From Aralia elata (Eukaryota; Streptophyta; Magnoliopsida; Apiales; Araliaceae): a stretch of 64,000 bases of DNA. Below are positions 20,533 through 32,410 of this stretch, piece after piece. Numbering within the stretch: position 1 is the first letter of the stretch; each line of letters opens with the position of its first letter. Location of the stretch: positions 62,001 through 126,000 of the forward strand of contig JAVJAP010000135.1 of assembly GCA_034770075.1 (NCBI GenBank), read 5' to 3'. The notes under the pieces were generated by a model. That model was not told the origin of the DNA, ran no database searches, and saw only the letters and a program-made list of their open reading frames with translations. The position numbers and the translations under genes were made by a program.

Positions 20533-22283
20533 TGATGAGTGGATTTTACATCTACGAATTGAGTATGGTTGGCTTGATAATTTGTGAGTTCTTAAGTATT
20601 TTAAGTTAGTATTAAATATTTAGTGTTTTTATGTTATTTTGTAGGAACAAGCAAGAAAACGCAATATGAACATCTTTTGGATTACAATAAGCAAGCGAAC
20701 GCAAGAAGGGAAGATTGTAGGGCTTTTAACAGTAGGTTGTATGCATGTTCTTGGTTTGGAATTTAGATTTTATTGTAGAGCTACTCCTTAGCTTTCCGAA
20801 ACATTTTGAATCGTCACAATCGGAGTTCGGATGAGAAAGTAATGACCATTTTACGAATGGACGTTGAACCTCAAAATTTGGAGTTGCCATTTGCATTACA
20901 GCCACTTTAAGCCCAATTTCGACTTTGATCCAATCTGAATCTCTCAATTCTCAAAGAATGAGAGTTATAGAGCTTGTAAAGAGCTTCGATTTGATAGGTG
21001 GCAGGCCCCGTAACTTCTCCCGGATCAAAAGTGATGACCATTTACCAACAGATGCTGCAGCAGAATTTTGTCGAGCGCGGGCGCGCCGGTTCCTAGTGTA
21101 TTTTGGGCCCGGTCGCGCTGGTCTGCAGAGTGGAAAACATGATTTTTGGCACTTGGGCACGACCACGCTGCTTCCTAGGCCAAATATGGGCACGACCGCG
21201 CTGTGTCGGGTTTTTAAAAAGCTTATTTTTGACCCGCATTAAATGGAACAAGGATTATAACTTCTAATTGGTTTAGGACTTTAACTAGAACCTATAAATA
21301 CATGATATGAAGCATAGACTGAGAGAGATCTTGCTACTTTTTGCAAACCCTAGTTTGGGAAAAATAGATGGAAGCTTGAAGCAATTGAGCAAGCACAAAG
21401 GATTCAATTAAGGAGCTGAAGGAGAGACTCAAGGATTGTGTCTACAGATTCTATTCTCTTCTCTACCTCTTATTTTGTATTCTTGAATGCTTTATCAATT
21501 GTGAATTATGGATTTTAATTCAATCATGAACTAATTTCTTTTTAAGATTACAATGGAACTTATTGCTTAGCTTTTATTGATATGTTTCCTTATTAATTAT
21601 TATTGATTATTATCGGGTTGTCTACTATGATTTGTGATTAATTGCTTAATTGTCTGATCAACAATTACCGTGGTAATCTATATGATCTCGAGAGATGGAT
21701 TATAGATTTAGACCTGATCATAATAACATGTGATTGTGTTTTCTACATAGTGATAAAACTCATAATTTGTGTCTAGGATAGAGATATAACTATACGCGAC
21801 ATATAATCTAAAAGAGAACCTGTGCTTTAAATCCTTTTTAATTGTAATTCACATAGAGATATAGTGAATTAGTTAACTACGGTGTTCATCTTAATTCTAT
21901 CTTTTGTGGATTTAAGTTGATTCGTTTATGATACATCGAGAGATGGTTATAAATATTGATGAGTTCTTGATTAACAATCTGAAATAGTTAATATAACTTA
22001 ATAGGAAGTGTATTAATTTAAGTGAAACATTAAGAAAAATTGTAATCTTAAGCCTTTTTATCGGAATTCAATTCTTTGTAGTTAGTAATTAGTTAGTTTA
22101 GTACTTTATTTCAAAATTCAAAATCTTTTATCGAATTGTTTAAATAAAATTAATTTGATTATGAGTTAGTATTTGGTAATTATTATTAAATATTTCTCTG
22201 TGGGTTCGACACTCTCTTATCATTTTATTACTTGTTGATCGTATACACTTGCACGTATTTATTGATTGCTAAATCGACAAACA
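20533..22283 (+). repeat. C 3' LTR
   Basis: 1,751 bp, TGATGAGTGG...CGACAAACA. The GC-rich beads at about 21075-21212 read GGTCGCGCTG, GACCACGCTG and GACCGCGCTG where the 5' LTR has GGCCGCGCTG. TATA box at about 21291. Confidence 0.9.
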
Positions 22284-22288
22284 TTAAG
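22284..22288. repeat. TSD of C, right copy (TTAAG)
   Basis: Pairs with TTAAC at 6275-6279; one substitution. Confidence 0.65.
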
Positions 22289-23950
22289 TCGACAACTTTC
22301 GTAACTTAACCAATGATCCCATAATCATATTGGTTGAACTTGTCCATTACAGATACTTTTATATAAAATTTCTTTTATCTTAATCCGTGGATCGTAACCT
22401 ATCTCGATCTCAAGCTTTCTACAAGTATCAACTTGTAGTTTATTTGTATATATGTATAACACCATATATATATATATATATATCGGTTAAATTTTTAACC
22501 TTATGATTTAAACATTCTATACTTCCATATACCCAAGGTTCACAACATTAATAATAGGATGGTTATTGGGAATAGAAGAATCTTGCGATAAATATTTGCA
22601 TATTTATCCGTGACAAGATTCCTTTTCTTTATAGAACATACCATATTATTCAATACCCTCACTTGAATACATATCATTATAGAGATATCTCTTTATATCG
22701 ATATTCTCTAGCTATCTGAAATTCATAGTATTAATGATAAGATTGTTCTTGGAACCGAAGGGCGCATTTCGGTAAAGGTGGCACCTTATCGGCACTCATT
22801 AAGTGTAACCTTAGTGCTTATCGAACTCCTAATATCATTCAATACCACACTCAGATGTCTAGTTCTTTATCAACATTGTGTTAATATTTTACTATTTATC
22901 GAAAGTTCAGAGTATCGACATAACATGATCAGTCCATATTACCAATACCCTCATTCAGTTTAATAGATCTTTAAGAATTTCTAAGTTATATCAAAGTAAA
23001 GACATAACACCATTTTATGATAATAAATAATATCATTGAAGAAAATCGAACATAGTAACTGCTTATGAAAGTATATTTTTATAATAGAAATAAATCAGAC
23101 ATTATAACTGCTTGTAAAAGTATATTTTTACTAAATACATAAAGAAAAATAAAAATAATAACTACTAGAGTAATACCTCTTGTAGTTGCTAGCTTTACTT
23201 CCAATCGCGTAGTGCTTCGATACTTCGAAAGTAATTTTATCTCACAATATCTCTCAATAAATATAGAGTACTTTTGCTTTTGAATTGCTCTTAAAAAATG
23301 GTAAAAAATCATAAATGGATGAAGGGGTATTTATAGGCTAGGAAAGCTTAGGGTAAAAGGGTAATTGTAACGTGCGTGTGCTAGCGTGTGCCAAACATGT
23401 GTCAGCGTGTGCCAGCGTGTGTCAAACATGTGCCAGCGTGTGCCAGCCTCACCCCTACACCCTCATTGGTTAGTTTAACTCAGAAGCATGACAAAATACT
23501 ATATCAGTTTAAGCACGACAAAACACTATATCAGTTTAAGCACGACAAAATAGCTTTTCGTAAATATACCGAGAAGCTTATCGGTGAAAATATTTTAAGC
23601 TTGACGTTTTTATTTTTAAGCTTAACGGTTTTCTCAAAAAAATATTATCTGACCTAAATCATCGTTTACACTATAAAATCACAAAACACATGGTTCAAAA
23701 TATCATTTCGATCTTTATTAAGCACATATGTTACAAAATTCGAAGGTCATTAGGGTTTAAGGTTTTAAACTTCTCGATACCTAGTTTTAGGTTATACGTT
23801 CTAATTCTAAACGTATACAATCGTGTTTTCAAATCATATTAGATTTTTAAAGATTACCTGAACAGTCGTTCATTAGATATTTATAGAGTTTTCATTCTTA
23901 ACCAAGTTAAGAAAATATTTATAATTTTGATAATATTTCGGGGTATTACA
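22289..23950 (-). repeat. D left LTR, part 2 (3' LTR of D)
   Basis: Continues the LTR after the C TSD and ends ...GGGTATTACA. Segments 22655-22744 and 23037-23950 match the right LTR closely; 22745-23036 does not. A TATA-like box (CCTATAAATACCCC on the minus strand) lies at about 23325-23338. A dinucleotide AT run lies near 22468-22484. Confidence 0.82.
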
Positions 23951-23965
23951 TTCACCCCAACTTAT
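23951..23965 (-). promoter_or_regulatory. D polypurine tract
   Basis: On the minus strand this reads ATAAGTTGGGGTGAA directly before the LTR terminus TGTAATACCCC. This is the expected place for plus-strand priming. Confidence 0.75.
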
Positions 23966-25817
23966 AAGAATTTCTTTCTTGAAATTATTTCTAATCATAT
24001 TTATTTGTTTTATAATCATTCAGGATATTATATTCTCCCCTCTTTATAAGAATTCCGTGCTTGAAATTATCTCTAACTTAGTCTTCAATATGAATTTTCT
24101 GAATTCATCCTTTCTCACATCAAATTCCTAATATTTAAATTAGGTCAACAATGTTCACTTATCTATACACATTTTCTTTCTGTAAAGGAAATTTATTTGC
24201 AAGGATGAGCTATAAAAGGCTTAGCAAGTTTAAACATTTAACAAGTTATACTCACACTATGTTTGAATTGAATGAACGCATAGTTCAAAGATTTTTTCCA
24301 CATATATATACTGAGGTTTGTCTGTCAAACCCCCACATTTTCTAGATTCAGTCAGTCATAAAGACTTAGAATTCATAGGTTGTTCTGTTTAACCACACAT
24401 GGTAATCATTGCCAGAGGTCATATAGACTTAGGAATCATTAGTTCGGATATTCAATAGGGGAATGGCCTATTTATATCATAGGAGTATACATATCATCCT
24501 AACAATAGTGTCCCAGACACACAAAGGTCAGTTTAATACTGCCTATAAACCTCGGTCAGTATATATACCTGCCTGGTCATCACTCTTATACAAAGAGGCA
24601 AATATTTCAGTAAATATATGTTGTACCAAACATTATTAGTTTCTACTCAGTTTATAACAGGGTTGAACTTCATAACACGGTTGTCTAGCCGAAACAATTG
24701 GCATTGACTCATATTTAATTTATTCAAAACTTTTGAGAATCCACTTTATGACTTTATCATATCGCATCATGATTGCGTTGATGATTCCATCATCTTTCAT
24801 ACCACGCCAGGTAAAATGGGGTGTTGATGAAAAATTCATTTTTATTTTTCACATTAAATCTGTTTAGCCAAAATAATTAGCATAGACCTATGAATAACAT
24901 AGCTAAATCAATTTTTATGACTGTATACCGCACCTTACAAGAGTACATTGATGACTCGTCATTTTTATCATATCCACACCAAGTTCCATGGTGCATTGAT
25001 GATTCATTTTTCTTTTTCAAATCAATGTTGTCTAGCCAAAACAATTAGCATAGACATATGAATAACATGGCTCAAATTTTTTTCCAGTTCAATGATTGAA
25101 CACTTCTTTTCAAAGGCACCCAAGTGTGAATATACGTATGAAGATCTAGCATTGCTAGAAGATTTTGGAATACGTTTAATCACCTATCTTTTCCATTATT
25201 CTCTAACTATAACACAAGTTTTAATCTATTATCAGTATAGTTAACCGAGTGGTTCCTAACCCGTGAACTAATGAATTAGTTTCCCATCTCATCAATACTT
25301 CTACCAATGTCTCAATAAATGTGCCTCGATCTATTCGACAGCCACACTGAATTTTCCACATTGGTACCTAGAGTATAGTTAGATCAGTTTCCTAACACAT
25401 CTTAAACTCCTGCCCATACAAGAGAGTTGTTCAACTCAGATACTAACATGGTTTTCAATTGAAATTCAACAATCACTATCACGTTGCACATAACAAATAG
25501 TAAGCATGTTAATGCATGGGGTGCAAAAGAAACAATACTTGCATAACAATAAACTTCATAAATAAGACACGTTATTGCACAGAGTGCATTTCAACACATA
25601 AGTAGACTTGCTTGAGAACTCTTTATAAGTCTCTTCATTTCCTGACATTCTCGTGAAAAGTTTATCTTTATTCAGTATATTTTTTTCATATAAAATTTTT
25701 ATGTATTAAGATTTATTCATAACTTTTAATTATCTATAGACTCTTCACAAGTCTATTTAATCTTAACCTATCAGATTATACCCCAAGGTACTCGTTACCT
25801 CATAACTATAATCCAAA
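23966..25817. other. Non-coding internal region of D
   Basis: No supported ORF on either strand. A second PPT-like stretch (TTCTCCCCTCTTTATAAGAATTCC) near 24031-24054 echoes the true junction, possibly a duplicated 3' end. The middle holds a tandem repeat (listed separately). Confidence 0.7.
24670..25090. repeat. About 170-bp tandem repeat inside D
   Basis: A phrase with core TTAGCCAAAATAATTAGCAT followed by ATAACAT(A/G)GCT recurs at about 24687, 24866 and 25032. Each copy is preceded by a GATGATTC...TTCATTTTT stretch. Roughly 2.5 diverged copies. Confidence 0.7.
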
Positions 25818-25829
25818 GCTCTGATACTA
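25818..25829 (-). promoter_or_regulatory. D primer-binding site, tRNA-iMet type
   Basis: The plus strand reads GCTCTGATACTA, which differs from the usual GCTCTGATACCA by one base. It lies three bases from the LTR start at 25833. Confidence 0.75.
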
Positions 25830-25832
25830 AAT

Positions 25833-27059
25833 TGTAACCCTCACTTGAATACATCTCGTTATAGAGATATCTCTTTATATCGATATTCCCTAGCTATCTG
25901 AAATTCACAGTATTAATGATAAACTTGTTAAAATAACCCTATACAATTATAAGTTTATGTAAACTAATTAAGCATTTTAACGATTAAATCTTTTAAGTTT
26001 TATTTCGGGCATTATAACTGCTTATAAATAAAACTCCTACTATACATGAAATAGTTTCAGCATTATAACTGCTTATAAAATGAATATTCATCAACTATAT
26101 TTAAAATAAATTGAGCATTATAACCACTTGTAAAATAAATATTCTTACTAAATACTTGAAGAAAATCGGACATTGTAACTGCTTATGAAAGTATATTTTC
26201 TACTTTATAATAGAAATAAATTAGACATTATAACTGCTTGTAAAAGTATATTTTTACTAAATATATAAAGAAGAATGAAAATAATAACCACTAGAATAAT
26301 ACCTCTTGTAGTTGCTAGTTTTACTTCCAATCGCGTAGTGCTTCGATACTTCGAAAGTAATTTATATCTCACAATATCTCTCAGAATATAAATATAGAGT
26401 ACTTTTGCTCTTGAATTGCTCTGGAAAAATGGTAGGAAATAATGAATGGATGAAGGGGTTTTTATAGGCTAGGAAAGCTTAGGGTAAAAGGGTAATTGTG
26501 ACGTGCATGTGCTAGCGTGTGCCAAGCATGTGCCAGCGTGTGCCTGCCTCACTCCTACACCCTCATTGGTTAGTTTAACTCGGAAGCAGTTTAAGCACGA
26601 CAAAACACTATATCAGTTTAAGCATGACAAAACACTATATTAGTTTAAGCACGACAAAGCAGCTTTTCGTAAATATACTGAGAAGCTTATCGATGAAAAT
26701 ATTTTAAGCTTGACGTTTTTATTTTTAAGCTTGACGTTTTTCTCGAAAAAATATTATCTGACCTAAATCATCGTTTACACTATAAAATCACAAAACATCT
26801 AGTTCGAAATATCATTTCGATCTTTATTAAGCACATATGTTACAAAATTCGAAGCTCATTAGGGTTTAAGGTTTTAAACTTCTTGATACCTAGTTTGAGG
26901 TTATACGTTCTAATTCTAAACGTATACGATCGTGTTTTCGAATCGTATTAGATTTTCAAAGATTACCTGAACAGTCGTTCATTAGATATTTATAGAGTTT
27001 TCATTCTTAACCAAGTTAAAACAATATTTATAATTTTGATAATATTTCGGGGTATTACA
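25833..27059 (-). repeat. D right LTR (5' LTR of D)
   Basis: 1,227 bp from TGTAACCCTCAC to ATTACA. It is about 480 bp shorter than the left LTR: it lacks roughly 407 bp just after the terminal TGTAA, and has a different 233-bp block (25925-26157) where the left LTR has 292 bp. A TATA-like box (minus strand) is at about 26458-26469. Confidence 0.82.
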
Positions 27060-27064
27060 TTGTT
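27060..27064. repeat. TSD of D, right copy (TTGTT)
   Basis: Follows the terminal ...ATTACA of the right LTR and matches 6228-6232. Confidence 0.85.
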
Positions 27065-27336
27065 TACTCTTAGGATAAACACTGAGTGCGTACTAATAGA
27101 TTTGGATTGGGAGACTTTACTTATCATTTATTATGTTTTAAAGATGACATATCAAATCATAAAACATTTAACATTTGTCTTGCTGAAACAAAGGACATCA
27201 ACACACTTCTCAAAGAGTTCATGCATAATAAAACTTTAAAGCTTTAACAACTTATGACATGACATAACTTGAACACTTGTACAAAATAATTACAGCACAA
27301 GGTTTATTAAACTTACACAATATAATATATTGGACA

Positions 27337-28380
27337 GGTTAGGAAACATGCCTCAAGCGTCTTCTAAGAGTTTACGCTATCTCGCCCTTCAAATGGCATA
27401 CACAGTTAAGTTTACATACACATACCAATTAGACACATAATTGACGTCAAGTATTGGTTTACGTTAACTCATAATTATTTCTCTTAATGTTCCTTCCATC
27501 TAATTCGGAACCTTCCTTATGTCTTTTAATTCTTCTCGTGGCGTTTCGATGTTTACACGTCATTTGCCCGACTTAATTTACACGAATGCCTAAACAATAC
27601 GTCTAGGATTCTCTTTCATTCTTATCATATTTATTAGTTAAGCTTATGTTCTTCCTTGATTATAATCTGAATAGGATAACCCATCTGATTAAGGTTTAAA
27701 CTCTTTCTTTGTTTTATTCTTATTTTTCTTTCTTCCTCCTGGCGCGTCCCGCGCTAGGATTTGTGCTTTAGGCGGCACACCCCGCGCTACTACTACGAAA
27801 CTTTTTCCTTTGAAAAATTTATCCCGACGTGCCCCGCGCTATTCCTGCAGAGATTTTTCCTTCGTTAATTAGCCGTTGGTGCGCCCTACGCCCTTACTAG
27901 CGCGCCCCGCTCCAGACCATCAAGGAATTTTTCCCCTTGATTTTTCATGTTTTGTTCATTTTACGTTTTGCCTTCCTAACTTCATTTCTCGACCACCCGT
28001 CAAAGGAATACGTTCGTTCTTGAGCCTACGACTCACTTTCTCAATTTTCTACAAAACCCTTAGATAAAAAAAGTTTTCTGGGAACAATGGTCTCCCGCTA
28101 TCTCGGCACGAAATTCGTATCGAGCTAACGTTTTCGTCGATTGATGTCTTTGATTAGATTTTTTGCCATAACTTCGTTAGAGCTTGTTTTTACACCGTTC
28201 CAATTGGAACATTCCCATAACTTACTTAAGTTCATTTCTTACTTTCAGATGTTAATTATTAACGTGCAAGCGATGGTTTTAAACTTGTCTATCAACAACA
28301 TTTAGCATGATTTCTTGGTTTGGTTTGTTATTACGATTACGTTTTCACTTAGTGATAGACTCCACGACACTCTTGCGTGA
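27337..28380. other. Tekay-like LTR residue, right flank of the nest
   Basis: Probably continues the sequence at 5048-5543. Contains GC beads of the form GCGC-CCCGCGCT at about 27741, 27773, 27828, 27880 and 27900. A segment around CGTTCTTGAGCCTACG (28015-28030) is shared with 42972-42987, so this and 42593-44603 belong to one LTR family. No gene. Confidence 0.5.
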
Positions 28381-29371
28381 GGTGGTCGTCGCCTGGATCA
28401 TTTCTAGCAAAGTTATATGGTGAATTGCTCGCAACACCTTAACCCCTCGCCAATATATAGACGGTAATCTTGGTACAATTGCTCGCATTCAGAAGTCTGT
28501 GTTGAATGGACACCAACGACACATTGACCACTAACTTATATTGAAGGGGTAATCTTGGTACAATCGACGATTGATGCGGTAGAAGATGCCACACACAACT
28601 ATGAATGTTGTATGATAAGTCAAACTTGAATCTCAAAGAAAACTAAGAAAATACTTATGAATTCTTCACAGAACTAAAAGTAGAGAATAACTCTCAAGTA
28701 TGAATAAACTCTGAATATTATTGAATTGTTATCTATTACATAACCCATGTATTCTAATTATACTAATAGAATAAACTTTAAAGAAACCCTAAATCCGAAA
28801 GGAAATATAAATACTAGTTATCAAGTAATTAGGAAGAAAATCTATCTAACAAATATCTTAATTACATTAGAAATCTAAAAGATATATAAAATTCCTAAAA
28901 TAAGGAAGAAATCTGGTGAAAACGCGTTGCCTCAAAAAACACGCTAAAACTGAAATTCTCCTGCGGCGTGGCCGTGCTGGAAATATACTAAGTCGCGACG
29001 CGACTGCGTTGGAAGTTTGGCTCCGACAGAGAGCTCTGGGCTAGGGCGAACAAGTACATGCGCCAGGGCGAACAAGTACAAAGGAGAACTCGTTGGGGTG
29101 AACTTGCTAGGCTTGTTGAGCTCACCGAGGCGAGCTCCCTTTTTCCTAAATCTGCAGAGTGGCGCGGTCGCACTACATTTGGCCTGGAACACGGCACGAC
29201 TGCGCTGGTCAGGCTGCGCTGAATCTTGATCCTTTGCTCGTCTCTAAACTTGTGATGATTTGGTCTTACTACATAGATGGTATCTAGTAATCCCAAATCA
29301 TGTAGTTGATCTTCTCCTTGTGATCCGCTTGAATTGAGCTCCATTTTGAACAATATCGAACAGAATCTAGC
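28381..29371. other. Unassigned repeat-like sequence left of F
   Basis: No convincing coding capacity. GGTAATCTTGGTACAAT occurs twice (about 28461 and 28550). GC beads (GTGGCCGTGCTGG, GACGCGACTGCGTTGG, GCACGACTGCGCTGG) lie between 28963 and 29208. Probably LTR sequence of another element, minus orientation; boundaries not found. Confidence 0.4.
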
Positions 29372-32155
29372 CTAATCACATATGATCATCTGTTGAACCC
29401 CTTGAACTCTAGTCGAGTTGTTAATACTTGATGCGAGCATGATCAAGATCTCATCATTCCTCTCCTCTTGTGGTAGGTGGATGGGCTCGGTGATTCCCTG
29501 ACTGCTCCTTCCTAACCCCTGTCCAGGCTGAAAGTTCATTTTTATCATTTCCTTTGCCACAAAGGTAAGCTCGGGAGAGACCCTAGGTTTCACAGCTGGA
29601 GCTCCCAGACATCTATAGTGGGGAGTGCTAATCTCTAGTGCTTGAAAGCTGGCAGGTGCCGCCGACTCATCCACATTGATCACTGGTAGGCCACTCCTGG
29701 GAGGAGAAGGGTCATCACATTCGGCCGAGATTATTACCAGATTCCCATCGATGATTAGCTTGATTTGTTGGTGGAGCGTGGAAGGAACTGCCCCGGCCAT
29801 GTGTATCCACGGCCTCCCCAATAATAGGTTATAACTGGCCGCGATGTCAAGGACTTGGAAAGATATGTCAAAAGTACAAGGTCCTATCTCCACCGGTAAT
29901 TCAATCTCTCCAATTGTATCCCTCCGGGAACCATCGAAAGCTCGCACCACCACATGACTGGCTCGTAGGCGTTTGGGGTTGATTTTCATCTTCTGCAAGG
30001 TACTGAGGGGACAGATATTCAATGCCGATCCCCCATCAATCAGCACCCCATTTATGATATATCCCGAGGAGATTACCGCAATATGTAGCGGTTTCCGGTG
30101 TCCTCTTCCCTCCTTGGGTATGTCCTCATCCGTAAAGGCTATTACATCGTTCTCCAATAGGTGGCCCACCAGCTGGCCGAAACCCTCCTCACTAATTTCC
30201 TTGGGCACGTATGCCTCCTCCAGAACCTTCGTCAAGGTTTTGCAATGTTCACTGGATGACAACACCAAGTTCATGACTGATGTTAGGGTTGACTCCTCAT
30301 TTAAAATCTGGATCCCCCTTGTTTCCGGGTGATCCATCCTTTTCAAAAATTCTATGGCCCTTTCCTCAGAAATCTCTTCATTTTTTCTCTTTTGGCTCTC
30401 GAGGACTCGCCCGGGAAGATATAAGGGGTTCCCCTTTGTCGTCACAGAAGCACAACTGGCCGCTTCCTCTGGCATTCCCCCATAATTCCAGGGTACAGTT
30501 TTTAGACTACTGATAGGGATTTGCGGCCTGGCCGCAAGGATGATGGGCCTCGGAGCCGTTAACTTGACAGGTCCCTCCGTGCTATTCGTACTTAGCCCTA
30601 TCAACCTGATGGGCGCTCCCCGTGCACTCCCATGATCATGTATCACGTTGATCATTTCCTCAATTTTCTGCACATAGTTCAACCTCGGTGGCCCCCCAGC
30701 TTCACTTGCCTCTGTCGCATTGACCCCCCCTCCATCATGTCTTGGCAGGGGATTTGCCTTAACATTCGGGGAGTCTGGCTGTTCCACCACAATTTCCCCA
30801 CTGTCAATCAGGTTTTGGATTCGATGCTTCAACGTCCAACAGTCTTGTGTATCATGGCCAGGGGAACTGGAGTGGTATGCACATCGCTTGCTCGGGTCAA
30901 ATCTTCTACCCTTTGGGTCACTCGGGGGTGCCAAACCAACTATCTTCTTTTGGGCTACTAATACCGCTAATACCCGTTCAAGCGGCTCCCCGAGCGGGGT
31001 GAATACTCGATTTTGCGAGGCCTCATATCTCCTTCGCCCCTCTGCCCTTTGATCTGTGAAGTTTGGCTGTCGGGATGGCCCTACCCTCTGCACCTGTACC
31101 GAAAGATGGCTTTCTGTTTTACTGGATGACCCCTGTAGGATGAGGGAGACATCCTCTTCCTTCTTCTTTTGGACCCTCCGGGAAGTGCTGCCATAGTTTC
31201 CATTCTGTATTTACTCGGCAGCAGTTTCTAAAGCAGTAAAATCCCGGATTTTACCCGATTTCAACCCCATATCTACCATCTCTCCATGTTTAATCATTTC
31301 AACAAAGGGTCTTCCAATCCCCGAGATGACTCGTTCATAATACGGTGCCTCTTGAATGTCTACAAAGGTCATCACCATCTCCGATTCGCTCATCGGGGGG
31401 TTCACCTGTGCGGCCATGCCCCTCCATCGTTGCGCATATTCCCTGAAAGATTCCCGGGGTTGCTTCTTAACCTTTGTCATTTGGTACCTGTCAGGGGCCA
31501 TCTGGGCCTGAAAGCTGTATTGGGTTAAGAAGGTATGGGCCAATTCCTCCCAGTTGTGGATTCGGGCGTTGTCAAGGCGGGCATACCAGATTCTTGCCTC
31601 CCCCATTAAGCTTTTCTGGAACAGTTGCATTCTCAACCCCTCTTCCTCGGCATAAGACCCGAGTTCTCCAATGTATATTTTCAAGTGTGTGTAGGGGTCC
31701 CCCTTCCCATTGTATTTTTTAAACTCGGGAATTTTAAATTTCTCCGGGTATCTGGCTCCGGGGAAGACACATAAATCTGAATAGTTAACCCTGCCGAGGG
31801 ACCCTATGCCCTTCATAGATTGGATGGTTTCCTCCATTTGTCTCATTTTCTTCCGCAGGTCATCTGTATCTCCCTCCTCCGGGATAGTAATTACTGTCCT
31901 GTTGGGTATGGGAACGGCCCTTGGGATGACTGGCTCGTCCTTGAATTGGGATTGGTCTTCCTTAAACAGGTTTGTACCATTTTTAGGAGGATTCGGGTCA
32001 CCCCCCGGCGGTGGAATATTGTGTGGTCCTTGGTTTGGCGGATCCTGTCTGATTAGGAACTGCTCTCTTAGCATTGTGGCCATTTCCATCATCTGCTTTT
32101 TAAAGTCATCAAACTCTTCCCGAGATATGGAACTATGATTTGGAAGATCAGCCAT
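29372..32155 (-). pseudogene. Tat-type gag-protease, one internal stop
   Basis: ATG at 32155 (MADLPNHSSISREEF). A single frame runs 928 codons to 29372, interrupted only by one TAA at 31211-31213 (after ALETAAE). Domains: variable Pro-rich N-terminus; capsid-like region with FPGARYPEKFKIPEF and GEARIWYARLDNARIHNW, then PRESFREYAQRW; after the stop, a zinc-knuckle-like CAYHSSSPGHDTQDCWTL; protease with active site LIDGGSALNICPL and the later YNLLLGRPWIHMAGAVPS; then a G-patch-like stretch MNFQPGQGLGRSSQG. The order Gag-PR-G-patch is typical of Tat/Ogre elements. The frame ends soon after the G-patch and no RT follows. Without the stop it would give a complete Gag-PR, so either decay has just begun or the stop is a sequencing error. 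Confidence 0.88.
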
Positions 32156-32210
32156 TTCAGAGGTAGAGACCTGGGCTTTCTTAGACTGCGAACGGGTTTG
32201 AGGAGCAATC

Positions 32211-32410
32211 CTACAGAAACCAAGGTTCGAAGTTTAGTCTTGGGGAATAAAAAATGTGGATGCATGCTGAAGCTGTAATTTTTGTGTTTTGGGGTTTTTT
32301 AATCTTTCCCTGCAAAACAGAAAGTTAGTAGTCCTCTAATGCAATGACAAATGCTAAACATGGCTTTATTATGCTCCTCAGCCATTCCCTGCAAAAGATA
32401 GAGGTTAGTA
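32211..32410 (-). promoter_or_regulatory. Three splice-acceptor-like modules in F leader
   Basis: Read on the minus strand: ACTAACCTC...TTTTGCAG (32389-32410), ACTAACTTTCTGTTTTGCAG (32309-32330), and ACTAAACTTCG...CTGTAG (32211-32239). Order and sequence correspond to 12614-12810 in B. Confidence 0.45.

Larger units (their letters stand above)
6280..22283 (+). mobile_element. Element C: Athila-like LTR retrotransposon, non-autonomous, split by B
   Basis: Direct LTRs (6280-8033 and 20533-22283) begin TGATGAG and end ...CGACAAACA. Flanks are TTAAC (6275-6279) and TTAAG (22284-22288), a 5-bp TSD with one change. The PBS at 8040 is of the tRNA-Asp type typical of Athila. Without B and its TSD the element is about 6.1 kb. 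Only a gag/protease-region ORF remains; RT, RNase H and integrase are absent. Confidence 0.9.
6233..27059 (-). mobile_element. Element D: coding-free LTR retrotransposon on the minus strand
   Basis: Termini are TGTAACGCC at 6233 and ...GGTATTACA at 27059, flanked by a perfect TSD TTGTT (6228-6232 and 27060-27064). In minus orientation the 5' LTR is on the right (25833-27059), followed by a tRNA-iMet-type PBS at 25818-25829. The PPT is next to the left LTR at 23951-23965. The internal region (about 1.9 kb, 23951-25832) has no significant ORF, so D is non-autonomous. Its left LTR is interrupted by C. End sequences and PBS resemble Tekay-type chromoviruses (inference). Confidence 0.88.
5544..27336 (-). 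mobile_element. Element E: probable short Tekay-like LTR insertion, split by D
   Basis: The left end, TGTGATGCCCC, resembles the terminal TGTGACGCCCC of element A and the start of H at 36495. If the right end is ...ATTGGACA at 27336, both sides carry GGTTA (5539-5543 and 27337-27341), giving TG...CA termini and a 5-bp TSD. Its own sequence would then be 5544-6232 plus 27065-27336, about 960 bp, non-coding. The right end was chosen because of the TSD and could be coincidence. Confidence 0.4.

Noticed and set aside
29017..29353. Overlapping ORFs left of F
   Set aside because: Open on both strands across GC-rich beads; no recognisable protein features and no continuity with the F reading frame.
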